Part shown: piece by piece, positions 17,443 to 27,011 of the stretch
Layout of the letters: each line of letters opens with the position of its first letter
How positions within the stretch are numbered: position 1 is the stretch's first letter
Source: Rhodoferax lacus
GTDB lineage: Bacteria; Pseudomonadota; Gammaproteobacteria; Burkholderiales; Burkholderiaceae_C
Assembly (NCBI RefSeq): GCF_003415675.1
Contig: NZ_QFZK01000004.1
Coordinates: forward strand, 248,001 to 312,000
Reading direction: 5' to 3'
Length of the DNA: 64,000 bases
Position numbers and translations under genes: made by a program
Notes under the pieces: model-generated
What the model was told of the DNA's origin: nothing
Database searches by the model: none
Seen by the model: only the letters and a program-made list of their open reading frames with translations

Positions 17443-17700
17443 CTAGCGGGCAGATGCACGCAGGTGGGCTGCCCACGAGGCCACCTCGATGGCGCCGGGG
17501 TCTGGCATCCAGGAGGCGTATTCGGCTTCGGCGGCGTCCGACGGGCTTGTGGCGGGCTCGGGGGCCATCCCCAGGCCCACGCCAAACAGCTCGCGCCCCA
17601 ACCGGGCCAGCGCGCCGATGACGGCGCTCTCGATCTCGGGGAAGGCCTGGCGGCTGGAGGGATGCGCCAGCGCGGGACGGGTGGTTTTCAGACAGGTCAT
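17443..17700 (-). CDS. Uncharacterised 85-residue protein
   Basis: A short soluble protein I do not recognise. The middle reads GALARLGRELFGVGLGMAPEP and the C-terminal half has EYASWMPDPGAIEVASWAAHLR. There is no signal peptide or membrane helix. ATG 17700 follows a good AAGGAG site, which is the main support for it being real, together with an upstream region resembling that of the globin gene. It is divergent from the large BTAD regulator, which may control it. Confidence 0.55.
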   Translation of the reverse strand: MTCLKTTRPALAHPSSRQAFPEIESAVIGALARLGRELFGVGLGMAPEPATSPSDAAEAEYASWMPDPGAIEVASWAAHLRASAR

Positions 17701-17763
17701 GGGTGCTCCTTGGGGTTGTCGCCGGTGGCTATTTGCCCGGCGTGTTCGTAGATTGCCGGGTGT

Positions 17764-17776
17764 GTGTTCCTGAATC
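17764..17776. promoter_or_regulatory. Motif GTGTTCCTGAATC upstream of the 85-residue protein gene
   Basis: Second copy of the motif at 17411-17423, also 64-76 bases from its start codon. It lies in the 132-base divergent gap shared with the BTAD regulator gene, so it could serve that regulator as an operator. Confidence 0.4.
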
Positions 17777-17832
17777 GTTCCTGGCGTTTGCGGGGCTTGT
17801 AGAAGCCAGCTTGCTGCCCTACGCTCACTGGC

Positions 17833-20800
17833 ATGGACATCACCCCACCCCATCTGCCCCCCGGGGCCTTCACCCGCCTGGATGCCTTCCTGCTCGGGCG
17901 CTTTGCCGTTGCCATCGATGGCGTCGAACTGGCGGGCGACGGTTGGCCCAGCCTGCGTGCGGCGCAGCTGGTGCAACTGCTGTGCCTGCAGCCGCGCCTG
18001 CGCCTCACGCGCGACGAAGTGATTGATGCGCTGTGGCCGCAACTCGAACCCGAGGCGGGGGCTGCCAATCTGCGCAAGGCCGCGCACCACGCGCGCCAGG
18101 CCCTGGGGCGGCACGACGGCATCGTGCTGCATGCCGGTGAGGTGCTGCTGTGGCCAGAACGCCCGGTGGTGGTGGATGCGCTGCGCTTTGAGCAGCGCGC
18201 CGATGCCGCCCTGGCCCAGCGTGACCCTGCCGACTGCGCCGATGCGGCCGCCACCTATACCGGCGACTTGCTGCCCGGCGCCCGCTTCGAGCCCTGGGCT
18301 GAGGCGGTCCGCGAGCGTCTGCGCGAACGCCAGCTGCAGCTGCTGCGCGCCAGCGGCCAGTGGGAGCGGCTGGCGCAGATCGACCCGGAAGACGAGGCGG
18401 CGCACCGCGCGCTGATGCAACGCGAACTGGCAGCCGGCAACCGGGCCGCCGCCTTGCGCTGGTATGCCCACCTGCGTGAGGCGCTGCAGCAGGGCCTGGG
18501 CGTGTCACCGGACGCGCAGACGCAGGCGCTGTACGAGCGCTGCATCGCCGGGCTGCAGGCGGCAGGGCCCGCCTTTGTGGGCCGCGCCCAGGCCACGGCG
18601 CAGGCCGCAGCCTGGCTCGGGTTGGCAGCCGCCCAGCGGCCCGGCGGGATCGTGTTGCAGGGGCCCCCGGGTATCGGCAAAAGCGCGCTCGGGCGCGAGA
18701 TCGCCAGCCAGGCCCAGGCCAGCGGCTGGGCACTGTGCCGTGTGGAGGCCTCGCAGACCGGGCGCACCTATGCGGTGATGGGGGACATCACCGAGCGGCT
18801 GATCGCTAAGGACCGCAGCGTGCTCGACCGCATAGGCGCGCAGGCGCGTGCCGTGCTGTCCTTGATCAATCCGCATGTGGCATCCACCGACACCTTGCCC
18901 GGCCCGCTGGGCAGGCACCAGGTGGTGGGTGCCATCCGGCGCCTGCTGATGGCCGCCGCACCGGACCAGGAGGTGCTGCTGCTGGTGGACGATGCGCATC
19001 TGGCGGATGACGCCGATGTCGACGTGCTCACGCAGCTGGCAGCCACCGGCGCGGGCCTGTGCGTGTTGCTCGCGACGCGGGCGCCTGCAAGCGGCACCGC
19101 TCTGGCGCGTGCCCTGGGGCGGCTGCAGCGCTCGGGCGTGTTGCAGGTGCTCGATCTGGAGCCGCTGCCCGAGGACGAGTGCCGCAGGCTGGTGGCGCGT
19201 GCGGCAGCAGCTGGCGTGCCGGACGAGGTGGTGGCGCGCATCGTGCGCACGGCCGACGGCAACCCCTTCGCAGCCATCGAGCTGGCCCGCTGCGCGGCGG
19301 GCGCCGACGGGCGCCTGCCGGGCGGCGTGGCAGAGGCCATCACCGAGCGGCTGTGCGATGTGCCCGACAGCGCACTGAGCCTGCTCAAGTGGATGGCCCT
19401 GTGCAGTGACGAACTCGATGTCGCGACCATCGAGGCGCTGGCTGCCGAGGCGCAGGTTCCCAGCCTGGAGTCACTGGACGTCGCTTTGGCCGCCGGCGTG
19501 CTGTTGCCGCTGGCCAGCCGCTACCGCTTTCGCCACCACCTGGTGCAGCAGGCACTGATTGACCAGGTGCCCGCGCACCGGCGCCTGAAGATGCACCGAC
19601 AGATTGCCGTGCGCCTGGCCGAGCTCGACAGTCCACCGGCCAGCATTGCCAGCCACTGGCTCGAAGCGGGCCAGCGGCGTGAGGCCATGCCCTGGCTGCT
19701 GGCTGCCGCACGGGAGGCGGTGCGCCTGGCCGCCTTCAGCGATGCGCTGCGCCACCTGGAGCCGCTGCTGGCCTTCCAGGGCGACCACGCCGAGGGCCTG
19801 CGGCTGCGCGCCGAGGCGCTGGACGCCATGGGTGAACCCGCCGCGCTGGCCGCCTACCACGCGGCCGCCAATGTGGCCGGTGAGACCGAGAGCCACAACC
19901 TGCGCGCCAAGGCCGCGCTGGCCCAGGTGAAGCTGGGCGATCCGAAGGGCGCACTCGTCCTGTTGGCCGGCCTCACACCCACCAGCGTCGAGGGCAAGCT
20001 GTGCGAAGCACTGGCCTACAGCGGTGCGGCTGCACTCGGCACGGGCGACCCCGCGGTGGGCACGGCCAAGGCGGCGGTGGCGCGGCAGCTGGCGCTGCAG
20101 TCGGGCGACACCACCTCGCTGGTGATCGCCTCCTGGGCGCAGGCGGCGGCCGCGCATGCACGCGGCGACCTGCACCGCAGCGTCTGGGCCGACCTGCACG
20201 AGACCAGCCAGGTGCCGCACCTGGCGCTGCGCGTGTTCGATGGCCACCTGTGCATCACCCAGCGCTTTCTGTACGGTGCGCGGCCCTATGCAGACGTCAT
20301 CCACTTCGCCCAGAGCCTGTCCACCGAGGCCCAGCGGCTGGGCGCTGCCCGCGGCCATGCCTTCGGGGTGACGCTGCGTGGCGAGGCCGAGTGGCTGGCC
20401 GGCAACCTGGTGGATGCCCGCACGCACCTGGTGGAGGGCGCCCGTCTGCACCGCGCCATTGGCGGGCCGGTGGGCGAGGCGCTGTCGTTGCAGCGCCTGG
20501 CCGAACTCGCCTTGCATGAGGGCCATCGCGACGAGGCCCGCGCCCTGGTCGACGAGGCCCTGGACGTGGCGCGCCAGACGGACATCGGCTTTCACCTGCT
20601 GGACCGCATCTACGGCACGCGCATCACCCTGCATGCCGATGACCCGCAGGCCGCACTGCACGTGATGGAGGACGCCAGCGCCTCGGTACGTGGGCCCTTG
20701 GAAACCTGTCCGGGTTGCCGCATCACCTTCGCTGTGCCCGCCGCCATTGCCGCAGCGCGTGCGGGCGAACTGGAGCTGGCCGACAAGCACGAGGCGCAGT

Positions 20801-21000
20801 GCGCCTACCTGGCCAATGTGGTGATGCGCCTGCCGGCCTGGTATGCCGCGCACGACGAGGTGCGCGGGCATATTGCCGCCGCACGCGGCACCGACGAAGA
20901 CGCCATGGCGCGCTTTGCCGCCGCAGCGGCACGCTTTCGGGAGGCGGGGCAGCCGATAGACGCCGATCGCTGCGACGGCTGGGTCAAGCGCGCACGCTAG
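17833..21000 (+). CDS. Large BTAD/AAA transcriptional regulator (SARP-like)
   Basis: A 1055-residue putative signal-transduction regulator. The N-terminus (about 15-110) looks like a winged-helix DNA-binding domain with LRAAQLVQLLCLQPR and DEVIDALWP, followed by a bacterial transcriptional activator domain (about 115-240). An ATPase follows, with Walker A GPPGIGKS at 277-284 and Walker B LLLVDDAH, then a long helical TPR-like C-terminus. No C-terminal LuxR helix-turn-helix is present, so DNA binding must be N-terminal. The architecture resembles the SARP/MalT-like STAND regulators. Targets are unknown; the divergent 85-residue protein and globin genes are candidates. Confidence 0.85.
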   Translation: MDITPPHLPPGAFTRLDAFLLGRFAVAIDGVELAGDGWPSLRAAQLVQLLCLQPRLRLTRDEVIDALWPQLEPEAGAANLRKAAHHARQALGRHDGIVLHAGEVLLWPERPVVVDALRFEQRADAALAQRDPADCADAAATYTGDLLPGARFEPWAEAVRERLRERQLQLLRASGQWERLAQIDPEDEAAHRALMQRELAAGNRAAALRWYAHLREALQQGLGVSPDAQTQALYERCIAGLQAAGPAFVGRAQATAQAAAWLGLAAAQRPGGIVLQGPPGIGKSALGREIASQAQASGWALCRVEASQTGRTYAVMGDITERLIAKDRSVLDRIGAQARAVLSLINPHVASTDTLPGPLGRHQVVGAIRRLLMAAAPDQEVLLLVDDAHLADDADVDVLTQLAATGAGLCVLLATRAPASGTALARALGRLQRSGVLQVLDLEPLPEDECRRLVARAAAAGVPDEVVARIVRTADGNPFAAIELARCAAGADGRLPGGVAEAITERLCDVPDSALSLLKWMALCSDELDVATIEALAAEAQVPSLESLDVALAAGVLLPLASRYRFRHHLVQQALIDQVPAHRRLKMHRQIAVRLAELDSPPASIASHWLEAGQRREAMPWLLAAAREAVRLAAFSDALRHLEPLLAFQGDHAEGLRLRAEALDAMGEPAALAAYHAAANVAGETESHNLRAKAALAQVKLGDPKGALVLLAGLTPTSVEGKLCEALAYSGAAALGTGDPAVGTAKAAVARQLALQSGDTTSLVIASWAQAAAAHARGDLHRSVWADLHETSQVPHLALRVFDGHLCITQRFLYGARPYADVIHFAQSLSTEAQRLGAARGHAFGVTLRGEAEWLAGNLVDARTHLVEGARLHRAIGGPVGEALSLQRLAELALHEGHRDEARALVDEALDVARQTDIGFHLLDRIYGTRITLHADDPQAALHVMEDASASVRGPLETCPGCRITFAVPAAIAAARAGELELADKHEAQCAYLANVVMRLPAWYAAHDEVRGHIAAARGTDEDAMARFAAAAARFREAGQPIDADRCDGWVKRAR

Positions 21001-21088
21001 CGGGTACACGCCGGGGCGCCGCGCTTTGGCCCCTTCGCCGCGTGTTCACTGTTTTGCACCCCACCGGCGTCCATCAGTTGGTACACCG

Positions 21089-21355
21089 ATGAAGTCCCAA
21101 TCACCCCCGGAAAAAATATACAAGGCATCTGCTTTGGAAGTGCCTGCAGGTGTGCCAGCTATGCCAAAGGAAGCTGCTTTTGCGATGAAGCGTGAGTTCG
21201 TCCAAAACCAGCGCCAAGCATGTGAGCACGACAACTTCCCGGAGCAAAAGGTGCAGACAGCACGCACGACAATACAAGCTGGTTTGTGCACTCCGGATGA
21301 AGTGGTTGAGGAGCAGTTTTTAGCGCGCCGTGCCAAGGTGGCTGGATTGTTGTGA
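21089..21355 (+). CDS. Putative small antitoxin-like protein
   Basis: An 88-residue open frame in a lower-GC patch. The C-terminal half (VQTARTTIQAGLCTPDEVVE followed by EQFLARRAKV) resembles the tail of RelB/ParD-like antitoxins. No toxin gene of matching size is adjacent, so it would be an orphan or remnant. There is no clear ribosome site before ATG 21089. The 190 bases after it, up to the aldo-keto reductase gene, hold nothing I can identify. Weak call. Confidence 0.35.
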   Translation: MKSQSPPEKIYKASALEVPAGVPAMPKEAAFAMKREFVQNQRQACEHDNFPEQKVQTARTTIQAGLCTPDEVVEEQFLARRAKVAGLL

Positions 21356-21545
21356 GGTATGACTCTCAAGGCCAAAAAACCAAGAATTTGAGTTCGCTCT
21401 TAGAAACTGATTGCCTTTTCCGGAACATGCCCATTTCTCCCTAGAGGTCGTACATGCTGCCCGGCAAAGTGCACGATTGATTTGGAAAGGGTGAGGCATT
21501 GAAGATTTTCCGACCCCCGTGTTGTGGCTACGCCTGGTATTGACT

Positions 21546-22556
21546 TCACTCTCGCAAGGGAGGCATCAATAGCCGATCCACTTCGGCCAACTGCGCATCG
21601 GTGAAGGCCGGCGCTGCCAGCGCTTTGACAGCATCCAGCACTTGCGAGGGGCGGCTGGCACCAATCAGCACCGAGCTCATTCCCGGATGGCGCAGCACCC
21701 ATCTGAGCGCGAACTGGGCCAGGGTTTGGTCGCACTCCAATGCCAGCCTGTTCAAGCGGCCCACCAACCTGGCTTTTTCGGCAGTCAGGTGCTCCGGCCG
21801 CAAAAAGCCAACAGCACCGGCTGCACGGGAATCCGGCGGAATGGTCCCTGCCAGATAGCGATCGGTCAACACACCCTGTGCCAGCGGAGAAAACGCGATG
21901 CAGCCCATTCCCTGTGCTTGCAGGGCCGGCAGCAATTCGCCCTCAATAGTGCGCTCCAACATGTTGTAGCGGGACTGGTGGATCAGGCAGGGGGTACCCA
22001 TCTCACGCAGGAGTGCGGCAGCCTGGCTCATGAGCGGTGCCGGGTAGTTGGACAAGCCGACATACAAGGCCCGCCCGCTGGTGACGGCAAAGGCCAACGC
22101 TGCCATGCTCTCCTCCAGCGGCGTATGGGGGTCGGGGCGGTGGTGGTAGAAAATATCAACGTAGTCCAGCCCCATGCGACGCAGGCTTTGATCCAGGCTG
22201 GATAGCAGATATTTGCGTGAACCCCAGTCTCCGTAGGGGCCCTGGGTCATGGTGTAACCGGCCTTGGTAGAGATCACCAGTTCATCGCGGTAGACCGCCA
22301 AGTCGGAGCGCAAAACGGCACCCAGTGTGCTTTCGGCCGAACCCGGGGGCGGGCCATAGTTGTTTGCCAGATCGAAGTGGGTGATGCCATGGTCAAAGGC
22401 GGTGCGCAATAGCGCGCGACCGGTTTCCAGTGCGTCCACGCCACCAAAGTTGTGCCACAGGCCCAGCGAAACGGAAGGCAACTTCAAGCCGCTGCGGCCG
22501 CAGTGCCGGTAACCCATGGCGTCATAGCGCTGGGGGTTGGCAAGGTATTGGGGCAT
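21546..22556 (-). CDS. yghZ: Aldo/keto reductase, YghZ (L-glyceraldehyde 3-phosphate reductase) family
   Basis: NADPH-dependent aldo-keto reductase of 336 residues, closely resembling E. coli YghZ over its length: YRHCGRSGLKLPSVSLGLWH, GITHFDLANNYGPPPGSAE, ISTKAGY, the LDYVDIFYHHRPD segment and SVLIGASRPSQ. The catalytic Asp, Tyr, Lys and His are all present. Last gene of the alpha-galactoside operon, 10 bases after galK. Its role with galactosides is unclear; it could reduce a sugar aldehyde or clear toxic aldehydes. The usual Leloir partner galE is not here, and this protein is not an epimerase. Confidence 0.88.
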   Translation of the reverse strand: MPQYLANPQRYDAMGYRHCGRSGLKLPSVSLGLWHNFGGVDALETGRALLRTAFDHGITHFDLANNYGPPPGSAESTLGAVLRSDLAVYRDELVISTKAGYTMTQGPYGDWGSRKYLLSSLDQSLRRMGLDYVDIFYHHRPDPHTPLEESMAALAFAVTSGRALYVGLSNYPAPLMSQAAALLREMGTPCLIHQSRYNMLERTIEGELLPALQAQGMGCIAFSPLAQGVLTDRYLAGTIPPDSRAAGAVGFLRPEHLTAEKARLVGRLNRLALECDQTLAQFALRWVLRHPGMSSVLIGASRPSQVLDAVKALAAPAFTDAQLAEVDRLLMPPLRE

Positions 22557-22566
22557 TGAATGCTGC

Positions 22567-23727
22567 TCAGTTCAGGGGGCCGGCACCGTCCGATGCCTTG
22601 CAAAGGTAAACGATACCGGGTTCGCCAGAGGGAGACCGGTAGTCGCGCAACACAGTGGCACGCACTTCGGCCACTATGGCATTCGGCATGATTGCCACCA
22701 CGCAACCGCCAAAGCCGCCGCCCGTCATGCGCGCGCCACCCGCGTCGCCAATGGCAGCCTGCAGAATGTGCACCAATTGGTCCACGGCGGGTACGCTGGT
22801 TTCAAAGTCGTGCCGGATGGACTCGTGAGCCTGGGCCATCAGGCGGCCCACCTGGGGCAAGTCGCCAACGGCCAAGGCCGCAGCGGCATCCAGGGTGCGC
22901 TGGTTTTCGGTGACCACATGCCGGGCGCGACGGTACACCAACGGGTCGAGTTCGCCGGCGCGCGCCTCCAGGGTTTGCAGGTCCAGATCCCGCAAGGCCT
23001 GGATGCCAAAGTGTCGGGCCGCCGTTTCGCACTGCATGCGCCGCGTGTTGTATTCGCTGTCCACCAGGCCGCGTTTGACGCGCGAGTGCACGATCATGAT
23101 GGTGACGTCTTCGGGCATGTCCACAGGGGTGGTCTGCAGGGAGCGGCAATCAATCAGCAAGGCCTTGTCGGCCACGCCGCACGCGGAGATCAGCTGGTCC
23201 ATGATGCCGCAGTTGCATCCCACGAAGTGGTTCTCGGCGCGCTGTCCTATCAACGCCATATCGGCGGGACGCAGGTGATCAAACCCTTGCATCGACTTGA
23301 AGGCCTGGGCCAGCGCCACCTCCAGTGAGGCAGACGACGACAGTCCTGCGCCCTGGGGAATGTCGCCGGTGAGAGCCAGGTCGGCTCCGCACAAGGGCAA
23401 TCCGTGCGCCAGCAGAAACTTCACTACGCCACGGACGTAGTTCGGCCACAACGCATCCGCACGAAAGACAATCGGCTGGTCCAGCTGGAATTCATCCGAC
23501 TCGCCGGGGTAGTCGGTCGCCAGCACGCGCACCCGCATATCGGTGCGTGGGCTGACGGCAATCACGGTGCCGCAGTCAATCGCGCACGGCAGCACAAAGC
23601 CATCGTTGTAGTCGGTGTGGTCACCAATCAGATTTACGCGACCGGGTGCCTGGACCAAGCACCGTGGGGCTTGGCCATAGGCCGCTGCAAAGGCCAGCGA
23701 AACAGCCGACACCAGTTGTTGATTCAT
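22567..23727 (-). CDS. galK: Galactokinase GalK
   Basis: Phosphorylates alpha-D-galactose to galactose 1-phosphate, first step of the Leloir pathway. The 386-residue GHMP kinase has the galactokinase signature [20 protein letters not shown], the phosphate-binding loop [15 protein letters not shown], and the C-terminal [13 protein letters not shown] motif. It lies 4 bases after galT, so the two are probably translationally coupled. This cytoplasmic enzyme handles galactose released by the two alpha-galactosidases of the same operon. Confidence 0.96.
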   Translation of the reverse strand: MNQQLVSAVSLAFAAAYGQAPRCLVQAPGRVNLIGDHTDYNDGFVLPCAIDCGTVIAVSPRTDMRVRVLATDYPGESDEFQLDQPIVFRADALWPNYVRGVVKFLLAHGLPLCGADLALTGDIPQGAGLSSSASLEVALAQAFKSMQGFDHLRPADMALIGQRAENHFVGCNCGIMDQLISACGVADKALLIDCRSLQTTPVDMPEDVTIMIVHSRVKRGLVDSEYNTRRMQCETAARHFGIQALRDLDLQTLEARAGELDPLVYRRARHVVTENQRTLDAAAALAVGDLPQVGRLMAQAHESIRHDFETSVPAVDQLVHILQAAIGDAGGARMTGGGFGGCVVAIMPNAIVAEVRATVLRDYRSPSGEPGIVYLCKASDGAGPLN

Positions 23728-23731
23728 GGCG

Positions 23732-24775
23732 CTAAGCCTCCCTGTAATGAATGTCGCTCAAGCCGCGCAACTGCAATGCAGCCTGCTCGGGCGTGAGATC
23801 GCGCTGGGCCTCGGCCAGCATTTCAAAGCCCACCATGAATTTGCGCACCGACGCCGAGCGCAACAACGGTGGATAAAAGTGCGCATGCAACTGCCAGGGC
23901 GCGGTGTCGCGCCCATCAAATGGCGCGCCGTGCCAACCCATGGAATAGGGGAAGGAGCACTGGAACAGGTTGTCGTAGCGTGAGGTCAGCTGTTTGATGG
24001 CCAGTGCCAGATCGGTACGCTGCAGGGCATTGAGCTGCGGCAGTTGCTGCACCGCAAAGCGTGGCAGCAACAGGGTTTCAAAAGGCCAGGTTGCCCAGAA
24101 GGGAACAATGGCCAGCCAGTGGGCGGTTTGCACCACCACGCGCTCGCCCAAATCAGCCTCGCGCTCTGCCAAGTCCAGCAGCAGGGCACGGCCCTGCTGC
24201 TGGTGCCAGGCGCGCTGCTGCCGGTCTTCGGCAGCAGCTTCGTTGGGAATGAATTCGGTGGCCCATATCTGACCATGCGGATGCGGGTTGGAGCATCCCA
24301 TGAGCGCACCTTTGTTTTCAAACACCTGCACCCAGGGGTACTGGGCACCCAGCGTTGCCGATTCGGCGCACCAACTGTCTATGACCCCGGCGATGGCACC
24401 AAGCGGCAGTTCGGGCAGGGTCTTGCCATGGTCTGGCGAGAAGCAGATCACGCGGCTGGTACCCCGCGCATTGCCAACCCGGAACAGGGCCTCCTGATCA
24501 GGCGGCACGTTCGGCGCCTGCGGCATCATGGCCGCGAAGTCGTTGGTAAAGACAAAGGTGCCGGTGTAGTCGGGGTTACGTTCACCGTTGACGCGCAGAT
24601 TGCCGGCGCACAAAAAACAGTTCGGATCGTGCGCTGGCAGCAGCACATTGTCGGGCTGCTCTTGCTGGCCCTGCCAGGGGCGCTTGGCGCGGTGCGGTGA
24701 GACCAACACCCACTCCCCGTTCAGGGGGTTGTAGCGGCGGTGCGAATGTTCCGAGACGTCAAAAAGTGCGTGCAT
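23732..24775 (-). CDS. galT: Galactose-1-phosphate uridylyltransferase GalT
   Basis: Exchanges galactose 1-phosphate with UDP-glucose. A 347-residue HIT-superfamily enzyme with [17 protein letters not shown] at the N-terminus, the CFLC zinc pair, [11 protein letters not shown], and the active-site [11 protein letters not shown] motif whose second His is the nucleophile. It sits between GH36 (36 bases upstream) and galK. galE, needed to recycle UDP-galactose, is absent from the operon and must be encoded elsewhere. Confidence 0.96.
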   Translation of the reverse strand: MHALFDVSEHSHRRYNPLNGEWVLVSPHRAKRPWQGQQEQPDNVLLPAHDPNCFLCAGNLRVNGERNPDYTGTFVFTNDFAAMMPQAPNVPPDQEALFRVGNARGTSRVICFSPDHGKTLPELPLGAIAGVIDSWCAESATLGAQYPWVQVFENKGALMGCSNPHPHGQIWATEFIPNEAAAEDRQQRAWHQQQGRALLLDLAEREADLGERVVVQTAHWLAIVPFWATWPFETLLLPRFAVQQLPQLNALQRTDLALAIKQLTSRYDNLFQCSFPYSMGWHGAPFDGRDTAPWQLHAHFYPPLLRSASVRKFMVGFEMLAEAQRDLTPEQAALQLRGLSDIHYREA

Positions 24776-24811
24776 GGGGCCTAGCCTAGCGGATTTGAAT
24801 GAGGTCCGGAC

Positions 24812-26983
24812 TTACAGCTTGCGCAGGCGCACGATGAAGCAGGTCTCTGCGGTAGCGCGTGGCATGGGCAGGCCAACCTGCTGCATCCAGGCGCCATCCA
24901 TCTCCACGCCAGTCTCCAGCATCCTGGCAAAGAAAGGCGATGGCGTCTGCACCGCGCCATCGCCTTCGATAGGCACAAGTTGCTCGACGTGGTAACGCGC
25001 ACTGGCATCCAGCATGGGCAGACGCAGCGCAGGGGTGTAGCGGTGCGTACTGGGCGCGCAGCGGTACACAAACAGCAGCAAGTCCTGTGCATTGTGGTCG
25101 CCATGGGCCTGCCACACCAGGCCATCGGCACCGCTGCCGCGCCAGACCCGGCCTTGGTGCAACTGCGTGCGCCAGGCTTTGTAGCGGCCAATCCAGGCAC
25201 CAAGCTGCTGGCTGGCTGCGGCGTCCAGATGACGCACGTCGAGCTCCACTCCCAGGTGGCCGGTCATGGCCACGGCGGCGCGAAATGCCAGCGACTGGCT
25301 GCGCCCCGTGGTGTGCGCGGGAGCAGTACCAATGTGCGAGCCCAGAATCTCCGGCGGAAAGAACTGTCCGAAGCCGCGCTGGATGTCCAAGCGCGACAGC
25401 GCGTCTATGCAGTCGCTACCCCAGACCCGGTGCGTGTGGCGCAGGATGGCGAAGTCAATACGGCCACCACCGCCCGAGCAGCTTTCAATCTCCAGCGCCG
25501 GGTGGGCTTCTCGCAGGCGCGCCAGAAGTTGGTAGACGGCCAGCACCTGGGCCCGGTATCCCGCAGCGCCCGCGCCGCCGGCCAGGGCCGCGCTGGTGAG
25601 GTCGCGATTGTGATCCCACTTCAGGTAGCGAATGGGCAGGCTGTGCAGCAGGGCATCGAGTTTGGTAAAGAGATATTCCGAGACCTCGGGCAGCGCGATG
25701 TTGAGTACCAATTGGTTGCGTGCCGTGATCATGTTGCGCCCGGCGATCTGCAAGGCCCAATCGGGATGATTGCGATACAGGTCGCTATCGGGGTTCACCA
25801 TCTCGGGCTCCACCCAGAGGCCGAACTCCATGCCCAGCGCATTGACGTGGTGTGCCAAGGGTCCCAGACCATCCGGGAACTTGCCCGCATCAGTCCACCA
25901 GTCGCCCAATCCGGCGCGGTCATGGTGGCGTCCGTGGAACCAGCCGTCGTCCAGCACAAAGCGTTCGATGCCAACCTTGGCCGCAGCTTCAGCCAGGGCC
26001 ATGACCTCAGCCGGTTGGAGGTCAAAGTAAAAGGCCTCCCAGGTGTTCAGGTGCACCGGGCGGGGGCGCATGGTTCCATCGGGCCAGTTCAGCCGGGAGC
26101 GCAGCTCGGCATGGAAGTTGGCCGCCAGACCATTGAGGCCCTGCATGGAGCAACTGGCAACCAGCTCGGGTGTTTGCAGGCTTTGCCCGGCCTGCAGCAA
26201 GCCCTCGCCGGGTGCCAGCCACTCGCCGAGTTGCCACTGGAACTGACCGTCATGCAGCCATTCAATGCTTTGCTGGTGGTTGCCCGACCAGGCCAGGTGA
26301 GCGCCATAGACCAGTCCGCTGTCATCGGTGCTGCCGGGCGTGGTGACGACGGCGCCGGGAAAGCAGTCGTGCGAGGTGCGGCCGCGCCGGTTTTCACGGC
26401 GCCACAGGCTGCGACTCAGGGTGTCCGTCTGCAACATAAATTCGTGGTTGTGCTGGCCAGCGTAGGAGCGGACGCTGTGCGCGTGACCGGGCAGAGGCAA
26501 TGTGCCCGCGGCCAGCCACTGCACTTCCAATGCGGTGGCAGCCAGATTGGTGATGCGAGTCTGCAGTGTCAGCACATCGCTTGCATGATCCAGTGACAGG
26601 GTCACGTCCAATCTCAGCTGGGCCACCGCATCGAGCAGGTGAAAAACCACGGCACGCTGCGGCTTGAGCCATTCGACCTCGCAGCCGGTGATGGCCTGGG
26701 CAAAGTCCACTCCCGCGCGGTGCGCCAAAAGGGCGCTTTGGCCAAACCAGCCCACACCAAAAGTGGGGACCAGCGTGAGGGGCTGGTCAAAGTCCAGCAT
26801 GAAGGAGGGCAGCGGCCGGCAGCTGCGCAGGCCCTGCTCGGGCGAACTGCTGTCGGGCAGGCGTGGGCCCCAGTAACGCCACAGCGGAGCCTCATGGTCC
26901 AGTACTTCCAGTACCAGGGTACTGTGCTGGCTGTGCAGCGTGACAAATCGGGCGGGGGCAAAGGAGTCTGGGGTCATGTTCAA
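24812..26983 (-). CDS. Alpha-galactosidase, glycoside hydrolase family 36
   Basis: Hydrolyses terminal alpha-galactose from melibiose or raffinose-type sugars. The 723-residue protein has the GH36 arrangement: N-terminal beta-sandwich, a central barrel with FVLDDGWFHGRHHD, GLWVEPEMVNPDSDLYR, the nucleophile D457 in LKWDHNRD, and acid/base D524 in VWGSDCIDALSR preceded by SCSGGGGRID, then a C-terminal sheet domain. No signal peptide, so it acts in the cytoplasm after ABC uptake. It is the second alpha-galactosidase in the operon; the GH4 enzyme is unrelated in mechanism. Confidence 0.94.
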   Translation of the reverse strand: MNMTPDSFAPARFVTLHSQHSTLVLEVLDHEAPLWRYWGPRLPDSSSPEQGLRSCRPLPSFMLDFDQPLTLVPTFGVGWFGQSALLAHRAGVDFAQAITGCEVEWLKPQRAVVFHLLDAVAQLRLDVTLSLDHASDVLTLQTRITNLAATALEVQWLAAGTLPLPGHAHSVRSYAGQHNHEFMLQTDTLSRSLWRRENRRGRTSHDCFPGAVVTTPGSTDDSGLVYGAHLAWSGNHQQSIEWLHDGQFQWQLGEWLAPGEGLLQAGQSLQTPELVASCSMQGLNGLAANFHAELRSRLNWPDGTMRPRPVHLNTWEAFYFDLQPAEVMALAEAAAKVGIERFVLDDGWFHGRHHDRAGLGDWWTDAGKFPDGLGPLAHHVNALGMEFGLWVEPEMVNPDSDLYRNHPDWALQIAGRNMITARNQLVLNIALPEVSEYLFTKLDALLHSLPIRYLKWDHNRDLTSAALAGGAGAAGYRAQVLAVYQLLARLREAHPALEIESCSGGGGRIDFAILRHTHRVWGSDCIDALSRLDIQRGFGQFFPPEILGSHIGTAPAHTTGRSQSLAFRAAVAMTGHLGVELDVRHLDAAASQQLGAWIGRYKAWRTQLHQGRVWRGSGADGLVWQAHGDHNAQDLLLFVYRCAPSTHRYTPALRLPMLDASARYHVEQLVPIEGDGAVQTPSPFFARMLETGVEMDGAWMQQVGLPMPRATAETCFIVRLRKL

Positions 26984-27011
26984 AGTGTGGAAACGGCGGT
27001 CACTGCCTGAG

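Noticed and set aside
17833-21000. Calling the BTAD/AAA protein a LuxR/MalT regulator
   Set aside because: There is no C-terminal helix-turn-helix; the DNA-binding part is N-terminal, followed by a BTAD domain.
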